Shown here: positions 26,301 through 34,906 of the stretch, one piece after another
Numbering within the stretch: position 1 is the stretch's first letter
Layout of the letters: every line of letters starts with the position of its first letter
NCBI GenBank assembly: GCA_020638175.1
Contig: JACKJA010000002.1
Span: 248,001-312,000, forward strand
Source: Rhodospirillales bacterium
GTDB taxonomy: Bacteria > Pseudomonadota > Alphaproteobacteria > Micavibrionales > Micavibrionaceae
Direction: 5' to 3'
Length of the DNA stretch: 64,000 nt
Translations under genes and position numbers: made by a program
The notes under the pieces: generated by a model
Told to the model about the DNA's origin: nothing
Databases searched by the model: none
What the model saw: only the letters and a program-made list of their open reading frames with translations

Positions 26301-27130
26301 AACAGATAATTCTAGCCATAATCGCCCTGTTGATCGCCTTACCCGCCCAGGCAGCGGAGAAAGAATCCGTCTATGACCGGGTGATGCATACGGGTGTGAT
26401 GCGTTGCGCCTATATCGTCTATCCCCCGGAAACGATCAAGGATCCAAACACAGGGGCTTTGTCGGGAACGGTTGTCGAAACGATAGAAGCGCTCGGGAAG
26501 CAACTAGATCTTAAAATTGAGTGGACCGAGGAAGTGCCCTTTACCCACATGTTCGAAGGGTTATATTCCGGACGGCATGACGCGCTGTGTTCAGGGCTGT
26601 TCGAAAACCCGCAACGCGCCAAACGTGCTTTATTCAGTGTGCCGAGCAATTACGGTGTCACGTACGCCTTTGCCCGCAGCGACGATACCCGGTTCGACGA
26701 TTCCTTGACAGCCGTCAATAGCCCGGACATCACCATCGCCGTTATCGACGGGGAACTGGCGCAGTCAATCGCAGCTGAAATGTTTCCCGATGCTAAAACT
26801 TATGCCCTGCCGCAACTAACGGATATTTCGATGGTTTTGGAATCTGTAGCGACAAAAAAAGCGGATGTTGCCTTTTTGCAAAAAGCACCGGGACGCCGTT
26901 TTATAGAAGCCAACCCCGGAAAAATAAAAACCATCGGCAAAGAGCCAATTAGGGCTTACCCGGCGCCGCCCTTGGCTTTTCATCCCGATGAAATCAAATT
27001 AAAACTCTTGTTTGACGTCGGGATCAGAACGTTGCTGTTAAACGGCACAATCGAAAATATATTACGCAAATACGATCCAGAACTTGATTCCTACCGCCTA
27101 ATCGCCAAACCGTATGAGGCTGCTGAATAA
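26297..27130 (+). CDS. Periplasmic solute-binding protein, SBP family 3 (third of three)
   Basis: 277 residues with signal peptide MKQIILAIIALLIALPAQA. The mature protein begins EKESVYDRVMHTGVMRCAYIVYP, shown here in its core YDRVMHTGVMRCAYIVYP, clearly paralogous to copies one and two. Lobe motifs are FTHMFEGLYSGRHDALCS and ITIAVIDGELAQSIAAEMF. It overlaps copy two by ATGA and shares the last base of its stop with the ATG of cmk (TAATG), so the whole set is embedded in the aroA-cmk operon. Expansion by tandem duplication is likely. Substrate unknown. Confidence 0.9.
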   Translation: MKQIILAIIALLIALPAQAAEKESVYDRVMHTGVMRCAYIVYPPETIKDPNTGALSGTVVETIEALGKQLDLKIEWTEEVPFTHMFEGLYSGRHDALCSGLFENPQRAKRALFSVPSNYGVTYAFARSDDTRFDDSLTAVNSPDITIAVIDGELAQSIAAEMFPDAKTYALPQLTDISMVLESVATKKADVAFLQKAPGRRFIEANPGKIKTIGKEPIRAYPAPPLAFHPDEIKLKLLFDVGIRTLLLNGTIENILRKYDPELDSYRLIAKPYEAAE

Positions 27131-27783
27131 TGACCTCTGGCCTCCCGATCATCGCCATCGACGGCACAGCCGCCAGCGGCAAGGGCACACTGGCCCGCAA
27201 ATTGGCGCAAGAGCTCGGCTATGCCTGGCTGGATACCGGCAAACTTTATCGCTATGTGGGTTACAGGGTCATTCAGGACGGCAATGACCCGTCCGATGAA
27301 ACCGCGGCGGTTACCAAAGCACAGCATCTGAGCGAAACATTAAAGCTGGAAGACTTGCAAGACCCGGCCCTGACCTCGGACGAGGCCGGACAAGCCGCCT
27401 CCCAAGTCGGATTTTTTCCGGCTGTTCGAGCAGCTCTACTCGCGTTCCAAAAAGACTTTGCCGCACACCCGCCAAAAGGCGCAAAAGGAGCGGTTTTAGA
27501 CGGCCGCGACATAGGTACGGTGGTATGTCCGGACGCTGATTTGAAGCTCTTTGTCACCGCCGACATCAATATCCGTGCCCAAAGGCGCTTTAAAGAGTTG
27601 CAATCCCAAGGAATTTCCGTTACATATGACGCCGTTTTGGCGGATATGCGAACGCGCGACGCGCGGGATGCCGGACGGGCCAGTGCCCCGATGAAACCTG
27701 CGGATGACGCAATCCTCTTGGACACCAGCGATATGACTATCGATGATGTTTTAGGAAAAGCCCTGTCTTACGTCCGGGCTTAG
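27130..27783 (+). CDS. cmk: Cytidylate kinase
   Basis: Phosphorylates CMP and dCMP with ATP. 217 residues. The P-loop is IDGTAASGKGTLARKLA near residue 10, the CMP-binding region includes WLDTGKLYRYVG, and DGRDIGTVVCPDADLKLFV and the lid RDARDAGRASAPMKPADDA are present. AAM is near the end (ILLDTSDM). It overlaps the third binding-protein stop by one base and precedes rpsA by about 100 bases, the standard cmk-rpsA order. Confidence 0.96.
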   Translation: MTSGLPIIAIDGTAASGKGTLARKLAQELGYAWLDTGKLYRYVGYRVIQDGNDPSDETAAVTKAQHLSETLKLEDLQDPALTSDEAGQAASQVGFFPAVRAALLAFQKDFAAHPPKGAKGAVLDGRDIGTVVCPDADLKLFVTADINIRAQRRFKELQSQGISVTYDAVLADMRTRDARDAGRASAPMKPADDAILLDTSDMTIDDVLGKALSYVRA

Positions 27784-27885
27784 AGCACTGATCTTCCGAA
27801 ACACTACAGGCACATAACACCTGCCCCGCGGGGAGAAAACAGGTCGTGATGATGTCTAGTAAACATATGAAAAGGAACTCTAACC

Positions 27886-29685
27886 ATGGCACATATAGCC
27901 GCAAACTTACAAGACCGGGATGACTCTCAGGAATTTGCTACCCTCCTTGATGAATCCTTGCAATCGCAGAAATCTTTTGAAGGTAGCGTCGTCAAAGGGA
28001 ATGTTATCGCCCTGACTGACGATTTTGCAATTATCGATGTCGGCCTAAAATCAGAAGGCCGCGTTGCCCTCCGGGAATTTTCCCTGCCGGGGCAGACACC
28101 GGAAATCAAAGCCGGTGACGTTGTCGAAGTTTTCGTCGAACGGATGGAAGGCCGGGACGGAGAAACCCAGTTGTCGCGCGAAAAAGCACGCCGCGAAGAA
28201 GTATGGGTCGAACTGGAAAAATCTTTCGAGAAAGAAGAGCGCGTAACGGGCGTGATTTTTGGCCGGGTCAAAGGCGGTTTCACCGTCGATCTGGGCGGAT
28301 CTGTTGCCTTCCTGCCGGGCTCTCAGGTCGATATCCGTCCTGTCCGCGACGTCAGCCCGTTGATGGGTACGCCGCAACCGTTCCACATCCTGAAAATGGA
28401 CCGCAGCCGTGGCAACATCGTTGTCTCGCGCCGGGCTGTTCTGGAAGAATCACGCGCAGAAGCACGCTCCGACCTGATGGACACGCTGAAAGAAGGCCAG
28501 GTTCTTCAGGGCGTCGTTAAAAACATCACCGACTACGGTGCGTTCATTGATTTGGGCGGCGTAGATGGTCTGTTGCACGTTACCGACATCTCTTGGAAAC
28601 GCGTCAACCATCCTTCGGAAGTTTTGACTGTTGGCCAAACAATCGAAGTTCAGATCATTCGTTACAACGAAGAAAACCAACGTATTTCTTTGGGTATGAA
28701 ACAACTGGAATGCGATCCATGGAGCGGCATCGCCGCCCGTTTCCCGGTTGGCAATGTCATCAAGGGACGCATCAACAACATCACCGATTACGGTGCGTTT
28801 GTTGAGCTTGAGCCTGGGATCGAAGGTCTGGTTCACGTTTCTGAAATGTCATGGACCAAGAAAAACGTTCACCCGGGTAAAATCGTTTCCACATCTCAGG
28901 AAGTCGAAGTCAAGGTTCTGGATGTTGACGAAGAAAAACGCCGGATCTCTCTGGGCCTGAAACAGTGTCAGGATAACCCGTGGTCCACGTTCGCCAAAGA
29001 TCACAAAGCCGGAGAAATTCTGGAAGGTGAAGTCCGCAACGTTACCGAGTTTGGCCTGTTTGTTGGCCTGCCGGGTGACATTGACGGTATGGTTCACCTC
29101 TCCGACATTTCCTGGGAAGAGTCTGGCGACGAAGCCCTGAAAGCCTACAACAAAGGCGACATGGTCAAAGTGAAGATCCTTGAAGTAGACGCTGACAAAG
29201 AGCGTGTGGCTCTGGGGATCAAACAACTGGGCAGCGATCCGTTTGAAGGCGCCACAGATGGCGTCAAGAAAGGCGATATCGTGACCGGGATCGTCACCGA
29301 AGTGAACGCTGGCGGCGTCGAAGTCAAAGTCGGCGATGTCCTGATCGGCTTCATCAAGAAAGCAGACCTGTCTCGTGAGCGTTCCGAGCAACGCCCTGAC
29401 CGCTTTGCTGTCGGTGAGAAAGTCGATGCCAAAGTCACGGCTGTTGACAAGAAATCTCACAAATTGAGCCTGTCCATCAAGGCCCGTGAAATTGACGAAG
29501 ACAAAGCCGCCCTGGAAGAGTTTGGCTCGACCGAAAGCGGTGCGTCTTTGGGTGATATTCTGGGTGCCGCCCTGCAAGAAAAAGGAAGCACCAAAGAAGA
29601 CGCCTCTGAAGAAAAGCCTAAGAAAAAAGCAGCACCTAAGAAAAAAGCAGCTGCGAAAGATGACGAGGCTGAATCAAAAGAATAA
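27886..29685 (+). CDS. rpsA: 30S ribosomal protein S1
   Basis: Large mRNA-binding ribosomal protein that delivers messages to the 30S subunit. 599 residues with six S1 (OB-fold) repeats. The central ones carry NITDYGAFIDLGGVDGLLH and NITDYGAFVELEPGIEGLV, followed by copies with VTEFGLFVGLPGDIDGMVH and a degenerate last repeat. The C-terminal 50 residues are a Lys/Ala-rich tail (KKKAAPKKKAAAKDDEAESKE in outline), longer than in E. coli. AAAAGGA before the ATG serves as ribosome binding site. The 100-base leader contains a GC palindrome (CCCCGCGGGG) that could be part of S1 autoregulation. A good terminator follows. Confidence 0.98.
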   Translation: MAHIAANLQDRDDSQEFATLLDESLQSQKSFEGSVVKGNVIALTDDFAIIDVGLKSEGRVALREFSLPGQTPEIKAGDVVEVFVERMEGRDGETQLSREKARREEVWVELEKSFEKEERVTGVIFGRVKGGFTVDLGGSVAFLPGSQVDIRPVRDVSPLMGTPQPFHILKMDRSRGNIVVSRRAVLEESRAEARSDLMDTLKEGQVLQGVVKNITDYGAFIDLGGVDGLLHVTDISWKRVNHPSEVLTVGQTIEVQIIRYNEENQRISLGMKQLECDPWSGIAARFPVGNVIKGRINNITDYGAFVELEPGIEGLVHVSEMSWTKKNVHPGKIVSTSQEVEVKVLDVDEEKRRISLGLKQCQDNPWSTFAKDHKAGEILEGEVRNVTEFGLFVGLPGDIDGMVHLSDISWEESGDEALKAYNKGDMVKVKILEVDADKERVALGIKQLGSDPFEGATDGVKKGDIVTGIVTEVNAGGVEVKVGDVLIGFIKKADLSRERSEQRPDRFAVGEKVDAKVTAVDKKSHKLSLSIKAREIDEDKAALEEFGSTESGASLGDILGAALQEKGSTKEDASEEKPKKKAAPKKKAAAKDDEAESKE

Positions 29686-29730
29686 CCCGGACAATCCATC
29701 TCCTTCGTTTGGATAACAAGGGTTTAAACA

Positions 29731-29767
29731 AAACCGGGCGGCCCCAAACCGCCCGGTTTCTTTTTGG
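29731..29767 (+). terminator. Rho-independent terminator after rpsA
   Basis: An eleven-base perfect stem AAACCGGGCGG/CCGCCCGGTTT with a seven-base loop, followed by CTTTTTG. It is 45 bases after the rpsA stop and ends the aroA-rpsA operon. Confidence 0.9.
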
Positions 29768-29843
29768 GCATATATATATAAATTTTCCTTTTCCATCAAA
29801 GACTTTTCCTTGACGAATGAATTTCGAATAGGGCATTGTGGGC

Positions 29844-29873
29844 TTGTTAGGGACATTATTGGTTACATATTAT
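29844..29873 (+). promoter_or_regulatory. Candidate promoter of ihfB
   Basis: TTGTTA, an 18-base spacer and TATTAT, about 60 bases before the ihfB start and after the rpsA terminator. A new promoter is expected here because of that terminator. Confidence 0.35.
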
Positions 29874-29934
29874 TCGTAGCAGCGGTCGTTTTTTAATGGA
29901 CAAAAGACCGTCGAACTTAAGGGAGCACAGGTCC

Positions 29935-30228
29935 ATGACCAAATCTGAATTAATCCAGCGGTTGGCAGAACTAAACCCGCATTTGTATTTGCGCGACATT
30001 GAAAAAATCGTCGACACTGTTTTTGAAGAAATAACGGTTGCCCTTGTCCGTGGCGACCGTGTTGAATTGCGCGGGTTCGGCGCTTTTTCCGTCAAGGAAC
30101 GTGATGCCCGCACAGGCCGCAATCCGCGGACCGGGGAAAGCGTGCAGGTCGAAGCCAAACGCCTGCCGTTCTTCAAGACCGGAAAAGGATTGCGCGAACG
30201 ATTGAATGACGAGGACGGCGACATTTAA
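29935..30228 (+). CDS. ihfB: Integration host factor subunit beta
   Basis: DNA-bending nucleoid protein, acting with IhfA and needed by many sigma-54 promoters. 97 residues from the start MTKSELIQRLAELNP, preceded by AAGGGAG; an in-frame ATG 13 codons upstream lacks a good site. The signature ELRGFGAFSVKERDARTGRNPRTGE includes the GFGxF core and the DNA-intercalating Arg-Asn-Pro arm, here GRNPRTGE. VEAKRLPFFKTGKGLRERL ends the fold. The beta assignment rests on the rpsA-ihfB-lapA-pyrF order and on the N-terminal TKSELI pattern; HU is less likely. It heads the operon that runs to pyrF or beyond. Confidence 0.95.
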   Translation: MTKSELIQRLAELNPHLYLRDIEKIVDTVFEEITVALVRGDRVELRGFGAFSVKERDARTGRNPRTGESVQVEAKRLPFFKTGKGLRERLNDEDGDI

Positions 30229-30273
30229 TCCGCCGCCGGTTCTCTTTAAAACCAACAAGACCGGAAAGGATCA

Positions 30274-30609
30274 ATGGTGGGATTTCTCCGCTGGCTTGTA
30301 TCTGTTTTTATGGCCGCTATTATCATCGTGTTTGCCTTGGTCAACCGTACCCCGGTTGCGGTGACATGGAGTCCTGTTCACGGCCCCGTTGATCTTCCTT
30401 TGTTTTTGCCCGTGGTCGGCGGCCTGTTCGTGGGCTTCCTGTTCGGCGGCCTGATTGTCTGGTTTAACGGGGCAGCCACCCGCCGGGACCGCCGCAAACA
30501 GCGTAAAACAATCGAACGGCTTGAAAATGAACTAACGCGCCTGCAAGGAACCCCCGCCCCGTCATCCAGCGCCTTGCTGGCCGATCAATCCGCACAGGAT
30601 TATGACTGA
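30274..30609 (+). CDS. LapA-domain (DUF1049) inner-membrane protein
   Basis: 111 residues. Two transmembrane segments (FLRWLVSVFMAAIIIVFALV and LPLFLPVVGGLFVGFLFGGL) are joined by the NRTPVAVTWSPVHG turn typical of the LapA_dom family. A cytoplasmic C-terminal helix (RRDRRKQRKTIERLENELTRL) is a short coiled coil. In E. coli LapA works with LapB (YciM) in control of lipopolysaccharide synthesis; lapB is not next to it here, so the role is inferred from family and position. It lies between ihfB and pyrF, as in many alphaproteobacteria and gammaproteobacteria. Confidence 0.88.
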   Translation: MVGFLRWLVSVFMAAIIIVFALVNRTPVAVTWSPVHGPVDLPLFLPVVGGLFVGFLFGGLIVWFNGAATRRDRRKQRKTIERLENELTRLQGTPAPSSSALLADQSAQDYD

Positions 30610-30629
30610 ACACAAGTAAGGATCCAACC

Positions 30630-31346
30630 ATGACCGCCCAGCCCGCCATTTTTTGCGCCATCGACACCCCCGATCTGGACCGGGCCAAAGCATTGACCGC
30701 CGCCATGCAAAAAGCCGGATGCGGCCTGAAGCTGGGACTCGAATTTTTCAATGCGCAAGGTCCGCAGGGCATCGCCGAAATCCGGCAGGCTTATGAAGAA
30801 CTGCCGCTGTTTCTGGACCTGAAATTCCATGACATTCCCAACACCGTGGCCGGGGCCGTCCGCGCCGTAACGCACTTATCACCCGCCTATATCAACGTTC
30901 ACGCTGCCGGCGGAGAGGACATGATGAAGGCCGCCCTCGACGCGGCAAACGAAACGGCGGATAAAATCGGGGTGCCCGCTCCCAAGGTTCTGGCCGTGAC
31001 CATTTTAACATCACTGGACGAAACCGCCCTGCGGCAGGTTGGCTATGCCGACAGCCCGGAAGCGCAAGTAGTTAAAATGGCGCGTCTGACCCAGAAATCC
31101 GGACTGGCGGGTATTGTCTGCTCGGCAAAGGAAATCGAACCCGTTCGCGCCGCTTGCGGCCCTGACTTCACACTAATGGTTCCCGGCATCCGCCCGGCAG
31201 GAGCAGCCATCGGCGACCAAAAACGGGTCATGACCCCGGAAGCCGCTTTAAAAGCAGGTGCCACACACCTCGTCATTGGCCGCCCGATCACCGGAGCAGA
31301 CGACCCGGAAACGGCGGCAAAGGAAATACTGCAAACTCTCTCGTGA
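30630..31346 (+). CDS. pyrF: Orotidine 5'-phosphate decarboxylase
   Basis: Last step of UMP synthesis, decarboxylating OMP. 238 residues, a TIM barrel. The catalytic Asp-Lys-x-x-Asp is in LFLDLKFHDIPNTVAGAVRA. FCAIDTPDLDRAKAL opens the barrel; LMVPGIRPAGAAIGDQKRV and HLVIGRPITGADDP form the phosphate site. AAGGAT before the ATG. It is downstream of the lapA-like gene by 20 bases. pyrC is also in the window but in a different operon. Confidence 0.97.
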   Translation: MTAQPAIFCAIDTPDLDRAKALTAAMQKAGCGLKLGLEFFNAQGPQGIAEIRQAYEELPLFLDLKFHDIPNTVAGAVRAVTHLSPAYINVHAAGGEDMMKAALDAANETADKIGVPAPKVLAVTILTSLDETALRQVGYADSPEAQVVKMARLTQKSGLAGIVCSAKEIEPVRAACGPDFTLMVPGIRPAGAAIGDQKRVMTPEAALKAGATHLVIGRPITGADDPETAAKEILQTLS

Positions 31347-31372
31347 CCTGAATAGACAGAAAGCATCCGCAC

Positions 31373-32149
31373 ATGCCCCATATCACACCAACTCTGGGTA
31401 TCCGCGAAACCGGCGCCATGATCCGAACCTTTACCAAGGAAAATATGGGGTATTTCTGGCTTTATCTAAGACCGCTTCTCCCCTGGATTATCGGGTTACA
31501 TGCTCTGGATGTTCTCGGAAATATCATGATTCCCCAAATGAGAGGGAATTTCATTTTCGGCAGTGTCATAGCCGCCTATTTCTATACCTGCTTTATGATT
31601 ACATGGCACCGCGTGGTCCTGTTCGGCCCGGAACGCACCGACCCGGTCAATCCTTTCAAACCGGAGAAATCAGATCTGGCCTTTTTGGGCATGGGAATTG
31701 GCGTTTTCCTAGGACTTCTAGTGATTGGTGCATTATCAAGCGTACTTTTCTTTCTTGGCGCGCCGGGCATAATCATGTTCGTCGCCATCATTATTTTCCT
31801 GTTCTACGCCTTCATCAAAGTCTGTTTTTACTTCCCGGCCAAAGCCGTCCGCAGCCATTTGTCATTGAGGCAATCATACAAGGCAACCAACGGGTACATC
31901 TGGAAAATCATGTCCGCCCCGTTTTTTGCCTCATGGCGTATTATCCTGGCTTCGATCCTCTATGGCGGCATCACAGGCGGCATTGTCGGGGCTTTAACCG
32001 TTGCCGGTGTCTCCCCCGCAATGATCGGGATCATCAATTTCATCGTAAGCCTGCCGATGCTGGTTTACCTGCAACCTGTATCTTACGCGCTGGGCGTGGG
32101 CGTATTGTCCAATTACTACCAGCACGCCATGCAGAACAAAACTTTTTAG
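31373..32149 (+). CDS. Unknown multi-pass inner-membrane protein
   Basis: 258 residues, not recognised. About six hydrophobic segments: LRPLLPWIIGLHALDVLGNI, IFGSVIAAYFYTCFMIT, LGMGIGVFLGLLVIGALSSV, GIIMFVAIIIFLFYAFIKV, SWRIILASILYGGITGGIVG and FIVSLPMLVYLQPVSYALG. The cytoplasmic N-terminus holds an ETGAMIRTFTKENM helix, and a later ATG there could be the true start. The pattern of paired helices and a NPFKPEKSD loop suits the many uncharacterised alphaproteobacterial proteins with a DUF-type GlyGly-rich membrane core; I do not assign one. It lies between pyrF and trpF, 15 bases before trpF. Confidence 0.75.
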   Translation: MPHITPTLGIRETGAMIRTFTKENMGYFWLYLRPLLPWIIGLHALDVLGNIMIPQMRGNFIFGSVIAAYFYTCFMITWHRVVLFGPERTDPVNPFKPEKSDLAFLGMGIGVFLGLLVIGALSSVLFFLGAPGIIMFVAIIIFLFYAFIKVCFYFPAKAVRSHLSLRQSYKATNGYIWKIMSAPFFASWRIILASILYGGITGGIVGALTVAGVSPAMIGIINFIVSLPMLVYLQPVSYALGVGVLSNYYQHAMQNKTF

Positions 32150-32164
32150 AAAGCCGCCCGGACC

Positions 32165-32794
32165 ATGGTTTCCATTAAAATATGCGGCATCAAAGATAAC
32201 AAAACGCTGAGCGCCGCCGTGAAAAACGGGGCCCGCTTTGTCGGATTCGTCTTTTACCCGCCGTCGCCACGCGCCGTAGACCCGGCTCTGGCCGCCATGC
32301 TCATTCGGGAACTGCCCACCGGCGTAGAAGCCGTAGGCCTGTTTGTAAACCCCACCGATCAAGAACTGGAACGAGCAGCCGCAACGGGGATCACAATGAT
32401 CCAGCTCCACGGGAATGAGAGCCAAAACAGGGTCAAAGACGTGCAAAAAAGGTTCAATCTGCCCGTTATAAAAGCACTCCGCCTTGCCGATGCATCCGAC
32501 TTGATACAGGCCAGCGACTTTGAAGGCATCGCCGACTGGCTGTTATTCGATACAAAAATCAGCGGACAGGAAGGCGGCACTGGCCAGACCTTCGATTGGA
32601 CGATTTTAAAAGACTACCGCTCTAAAACCCCATGGATGCTGGCAGGCGGCCTCAATGCCCGGAACGTAAACGAAGCACTGACCGTTTTATCCCCGGATGC
32701 CGTTGACGTCTCCAGCGGCGTTGAAACCACCCCCGGTCAAAAAGACGCCGGGCAAATCAAAGAATTTATAGACGCAGTGCATAAGACCCGCTAA
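32165..32794 (+). CDS. trpF: Phosphoribosylanthranilate isomerase
   Basis: Third step of the tryptophan branch (PRA to CdRP). 209 residues, TIM barrel. ISIKICGIKD-like start (MVSIKICGIKD) carries the catalytic Cys; GFVFYPPSPRAV, AVGLFVNP, IQLHGNES and the catalytic Asp in WLLFDTKISGQEGGTGQTFDW, here noted as LFDTKISGQEGGTGQTF, follow. Strand eight reads LAGGLNARNVNEAL and AVDVSSGVETTPGQKD. It begins the trpF-trpB-trpA-accD-folC series. Confidence 0.96.
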   Translation: MVSIKICGIKDNKTLSAAVKNGARFVGFVFYPPSPRAVDPALAAMLIRELPTGVEAVGLFVNPTDQELERAAATGITMIQLHGNESQNRVKDVQKRFNLPVIKALRLADASDLIQASDFEGIADWLLFDTKISGQEGGTGQTFDWTILKDYRSKTPWMLAGGLNARNVNEALTVLSPDAVDVSSGVETTPGQKDAGQIKEFIDAVHKTR

Positions 32795-32807
32795 TAATCC
32801 GTCTATT

Positions 32808-34040
32808 ATGACGAGCGAGAAAAAAATAGAGACAGCCCCGAACTCTTACAAAACCGGGCCGGATGAAAATGGCCATTTCGGCATTTACGGCGGCCGTTAC
32901 GTCGCCGAAACGCTGATGCCGTTGATCTTGTCGGTTGAAGAGGCCTGGCACGATGCCAAGGACGATCCGCATTTCTGGAGTGAATTCTTCAGCTACGCCC
33001 GTGATTATATCGGACGGCCCAGCCCGCTTTACTTTGCCGAAAAAACCACCGGCCATCTGGGCGGCGCCAAAGTCTATTTCAAACGGGATGAACTCAATCA
33101 CACCGGCGCCCATAAAATTAACAACTGCCTGGGCCAGATTTTGCTGGCTAAACGCATGGGAAAAAAGCGGATTATTGCCGAAACCGGCGCGGGTCAGCAT
33201 GGCGTCGCCACCGCCACTGTTTGCGCCCTGTTCGATATGCCCTGCACGGTTTTCATGGGCGCCACCGATGTGGAACGGCAAAAACCCAACGTCTTTCGTA
33301 TGAAGCTTCTAGGCGCCGAAGTCGTGCCCGTCACATCGGGCGCGTCAACGCTGAAAGATGCTATGAACGAAGCCTTGCGTCACTGGGTCGCCCACGTCGA
33401 TGACACGTTCTACATCATCGGAACGGCAGCCGGACCACACCCTTATCCGGCCATGGTCCGCGATTTCCAAAGCGTCATCGGTAATGAAACCCGCGAGCAG
33501 ATCGTTGAGCGCGAAGGACGCCTGCCTGATACGCTGGTGGCCTGCATCGGCGGCGGATCAAACGCGATTGGCCTGTTTCACCCGTTCCTTGACGACCCGG
33601 ATGTCCGCATGATCGGCGTCGAGGCTGGCGGTTACGGCATTGACACAGGCGCCCACGCCGCCTCTCTGACCGGTGGAAAACCAGGCGTTCTACACGGCAA
33701 CCGAACATATTTACTACAGGACGAAGATGGGCAAATCACCGAAGCGCACTCGATCTCTGCGGGGCTGGACTACCCCGGCATCGGGCCGGAACATAGCTGG
33801 CTGCACGATCAGGGCCGCGTCGATTACGTATCTGTCACTGACGATGAAGCATTGGAAGCCTTTCAGCGCCTCTCCAAGCTCGAAGGCATCATCCCGGCAC
33901 TTGAACCGTCCCACGCCTTTGCTCATGTCTTGAAAATCGCCCCGAACCTGCCCAAAGATCACATCATCGTCATGAACCTCTGTGGCCGCGGCGATAAAGA
34001 TATTTTCACTGTTGCTGATCGTCTGGGGGTGACCCTGTGA
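32808..34040 (+). CDS. trpB: Tryptophan synthase beta chain
   Basis: PLP enzyme joining indole and serine to give tryptophan. 410 residues. The PLP lysine is in HTGAHKINNCLGQ. GAGQHGVATATVCALF, the phosphate-binding GGGSNAIG, and the LAFALE-like end with EGIIPALEPSHAFAHVL and LCGRGDKDIFTV are present. The N-terminal GHFGIYGGRYVAETLM is typical of the alpha-dependent TrpB1 class. Its stop overlaps the GTG start of trpA by 4 bases. Confidence 0.98.
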   Translation: MTSEKKIETAPNSYKTGPDENGHFGIYGGRYVAETLMPLILSVEEAWHDAKDDPHFWSEFFSYARDYIGRPSPLYFAEKTTGHLGGAKVYFKRDELNHTGAHKINNCLGQILLAKRMGKKRIIAETGAGQHGVATATVCALFDMPCTVFMGATDVERQKPNVFRMKLLGAEVVPVTSGASTLKDAMNEALRHWVAHVDDTFYIIGTAAGPHPYPAMVRDFQSVIGNETREQIVEREGRLPDTLVACIGGGSNAIGLFHPFLDDPDVRMIGVEAGGYGIDTGAHAASLTGGKPGVLHGNRTYLLQDEDGQITEAHSISAGLDYPGIGPEHSWLHDQGRVDYVSVTDDEALEAFQRLSKLEGIIPALEPSHAFAHVLKIAPNLPKDHIIVMNLCGRGDKDIFTVADRLGVTL

Positions 34041-34831
34041 ACCGCATAGAGAAAAAATTTGCCGCGCTGAAATCGCAAAAACGGACCGGGTTGGTTACCT
34101 TCATCACGGCGGGCGATCCCGACAAAAACACATCGCAAGAGATCCTGAATCGCCTCCCCGAATCCGGTGCAGACTTCATCGAACTCGGTATGCCGTTCTC
34201 CGATCCGATGGCCGATGGGCCGGCCATTCAAATGGCCTCAAATCGCGCCCTGAAAAACGGCGCCTGTATGAAACAAACGCTGGAGATGGTCCGCGCATTC
34301 CGGGATCAAGACACAGAAACCCCCGTCATTTTGATGGGCTATTTTAACCCGATTTATATATACGGTACGGACCGTTTTATCTCTGATTGTAAAGAATCCA
34401 AGGTCGACGGCCTGATTGTTGTCGATCTGCCTCCGGAAGAAGATTCCGAGCTGAACGCAGCGGCCCGAAATGTCGACATAGCCATTATCCGGCTCGTCAC
34501 ACCGACCACCACACCGGAGCGGCTTGAGACGATTCTGGAGGGCGCCAGCGGCTTCCTCTACTACGTTTCGATCACCGGCGTTACCGGAACGGCCTCCGCC
34601 GATACGGATCAGGTTGCAGGTCACATAGAAGATATACGGAAAATGACAGATTTACCCATCGCCATCGGCTTTGGCATCAAAACACCGGACGATGCCGCGC
34701 AAATGAGCCGGATCGGTGATGCGGTCGTTGTCGGGTCATCTATCGTCTCCACGATAGCGCAAATACAGAGCGGTGAAAAAGCGGTTCAGGATGTCGACCG
34801 GCAAGTCAAAACGCTGGCCGCCGCCCTTTAG
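34037..34831 (+). CDS. trpA: Tryptophan synthase alpha chain
   Basis: Cleaves indole-3-glycerol phosphate and passes indole through a tunnel to TrpB. 264 residues, TIM barrel. The catalytic Glu is in DFIELGMPFSDPMADGP and the catalytic Asp in VDGLIVVDLPPEE; the phosphate-binding GFGIKTPDDAAQ and VVVGSSIV strands follow. The GTG start lies inside the trpB stop (GTGA), so the two subunits are translationally coupled. Confidence 0.98.
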   Translation: MNRIEKKFAALKSQKRTGLVTFITAGDPDKNTSQEILNRLPESGADFIELGMPFSDPMADGPAIQMASNRALKNGACMKQTLEMVRAFRDQDTETPVILMGYFNPIYIYGTDRFISDCKESKVDGLIVVDLPPEEDSELNAAARNVDIAIIRLVTPTTTPERLETILEGASGFLYYVSITGVTGTASADTDQVAGHIEDIRKMTDLPIAIGFGIKTPDDAAQMSRIGDAVVVGSSIVSTIAQIQSGEKAVQDVDRQVKTLAAAL

Positions 34832-34906
34832 AGCGTTCCCCTTGACATACGCCCCTTAAATGCGAGATAAATCACCCTTCTCATTAACAACGGTAAAACA
34901 GAGATC

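Noticed and set aside
27800..27860. GC-rich palindrome in the rpsA leader as a riboswitch
   Set aside because: Only a short CCCCGCGGGG palindrome and a five-base flanking match; not enough to name an element.
31258..32178. 306-codon plus-strand frame over the end of pyrF and the membrane protein gene
   Set aside because: Very rich in His, Arg and Pro without fold features; the alternative frame encodes a coherent membrane protein.
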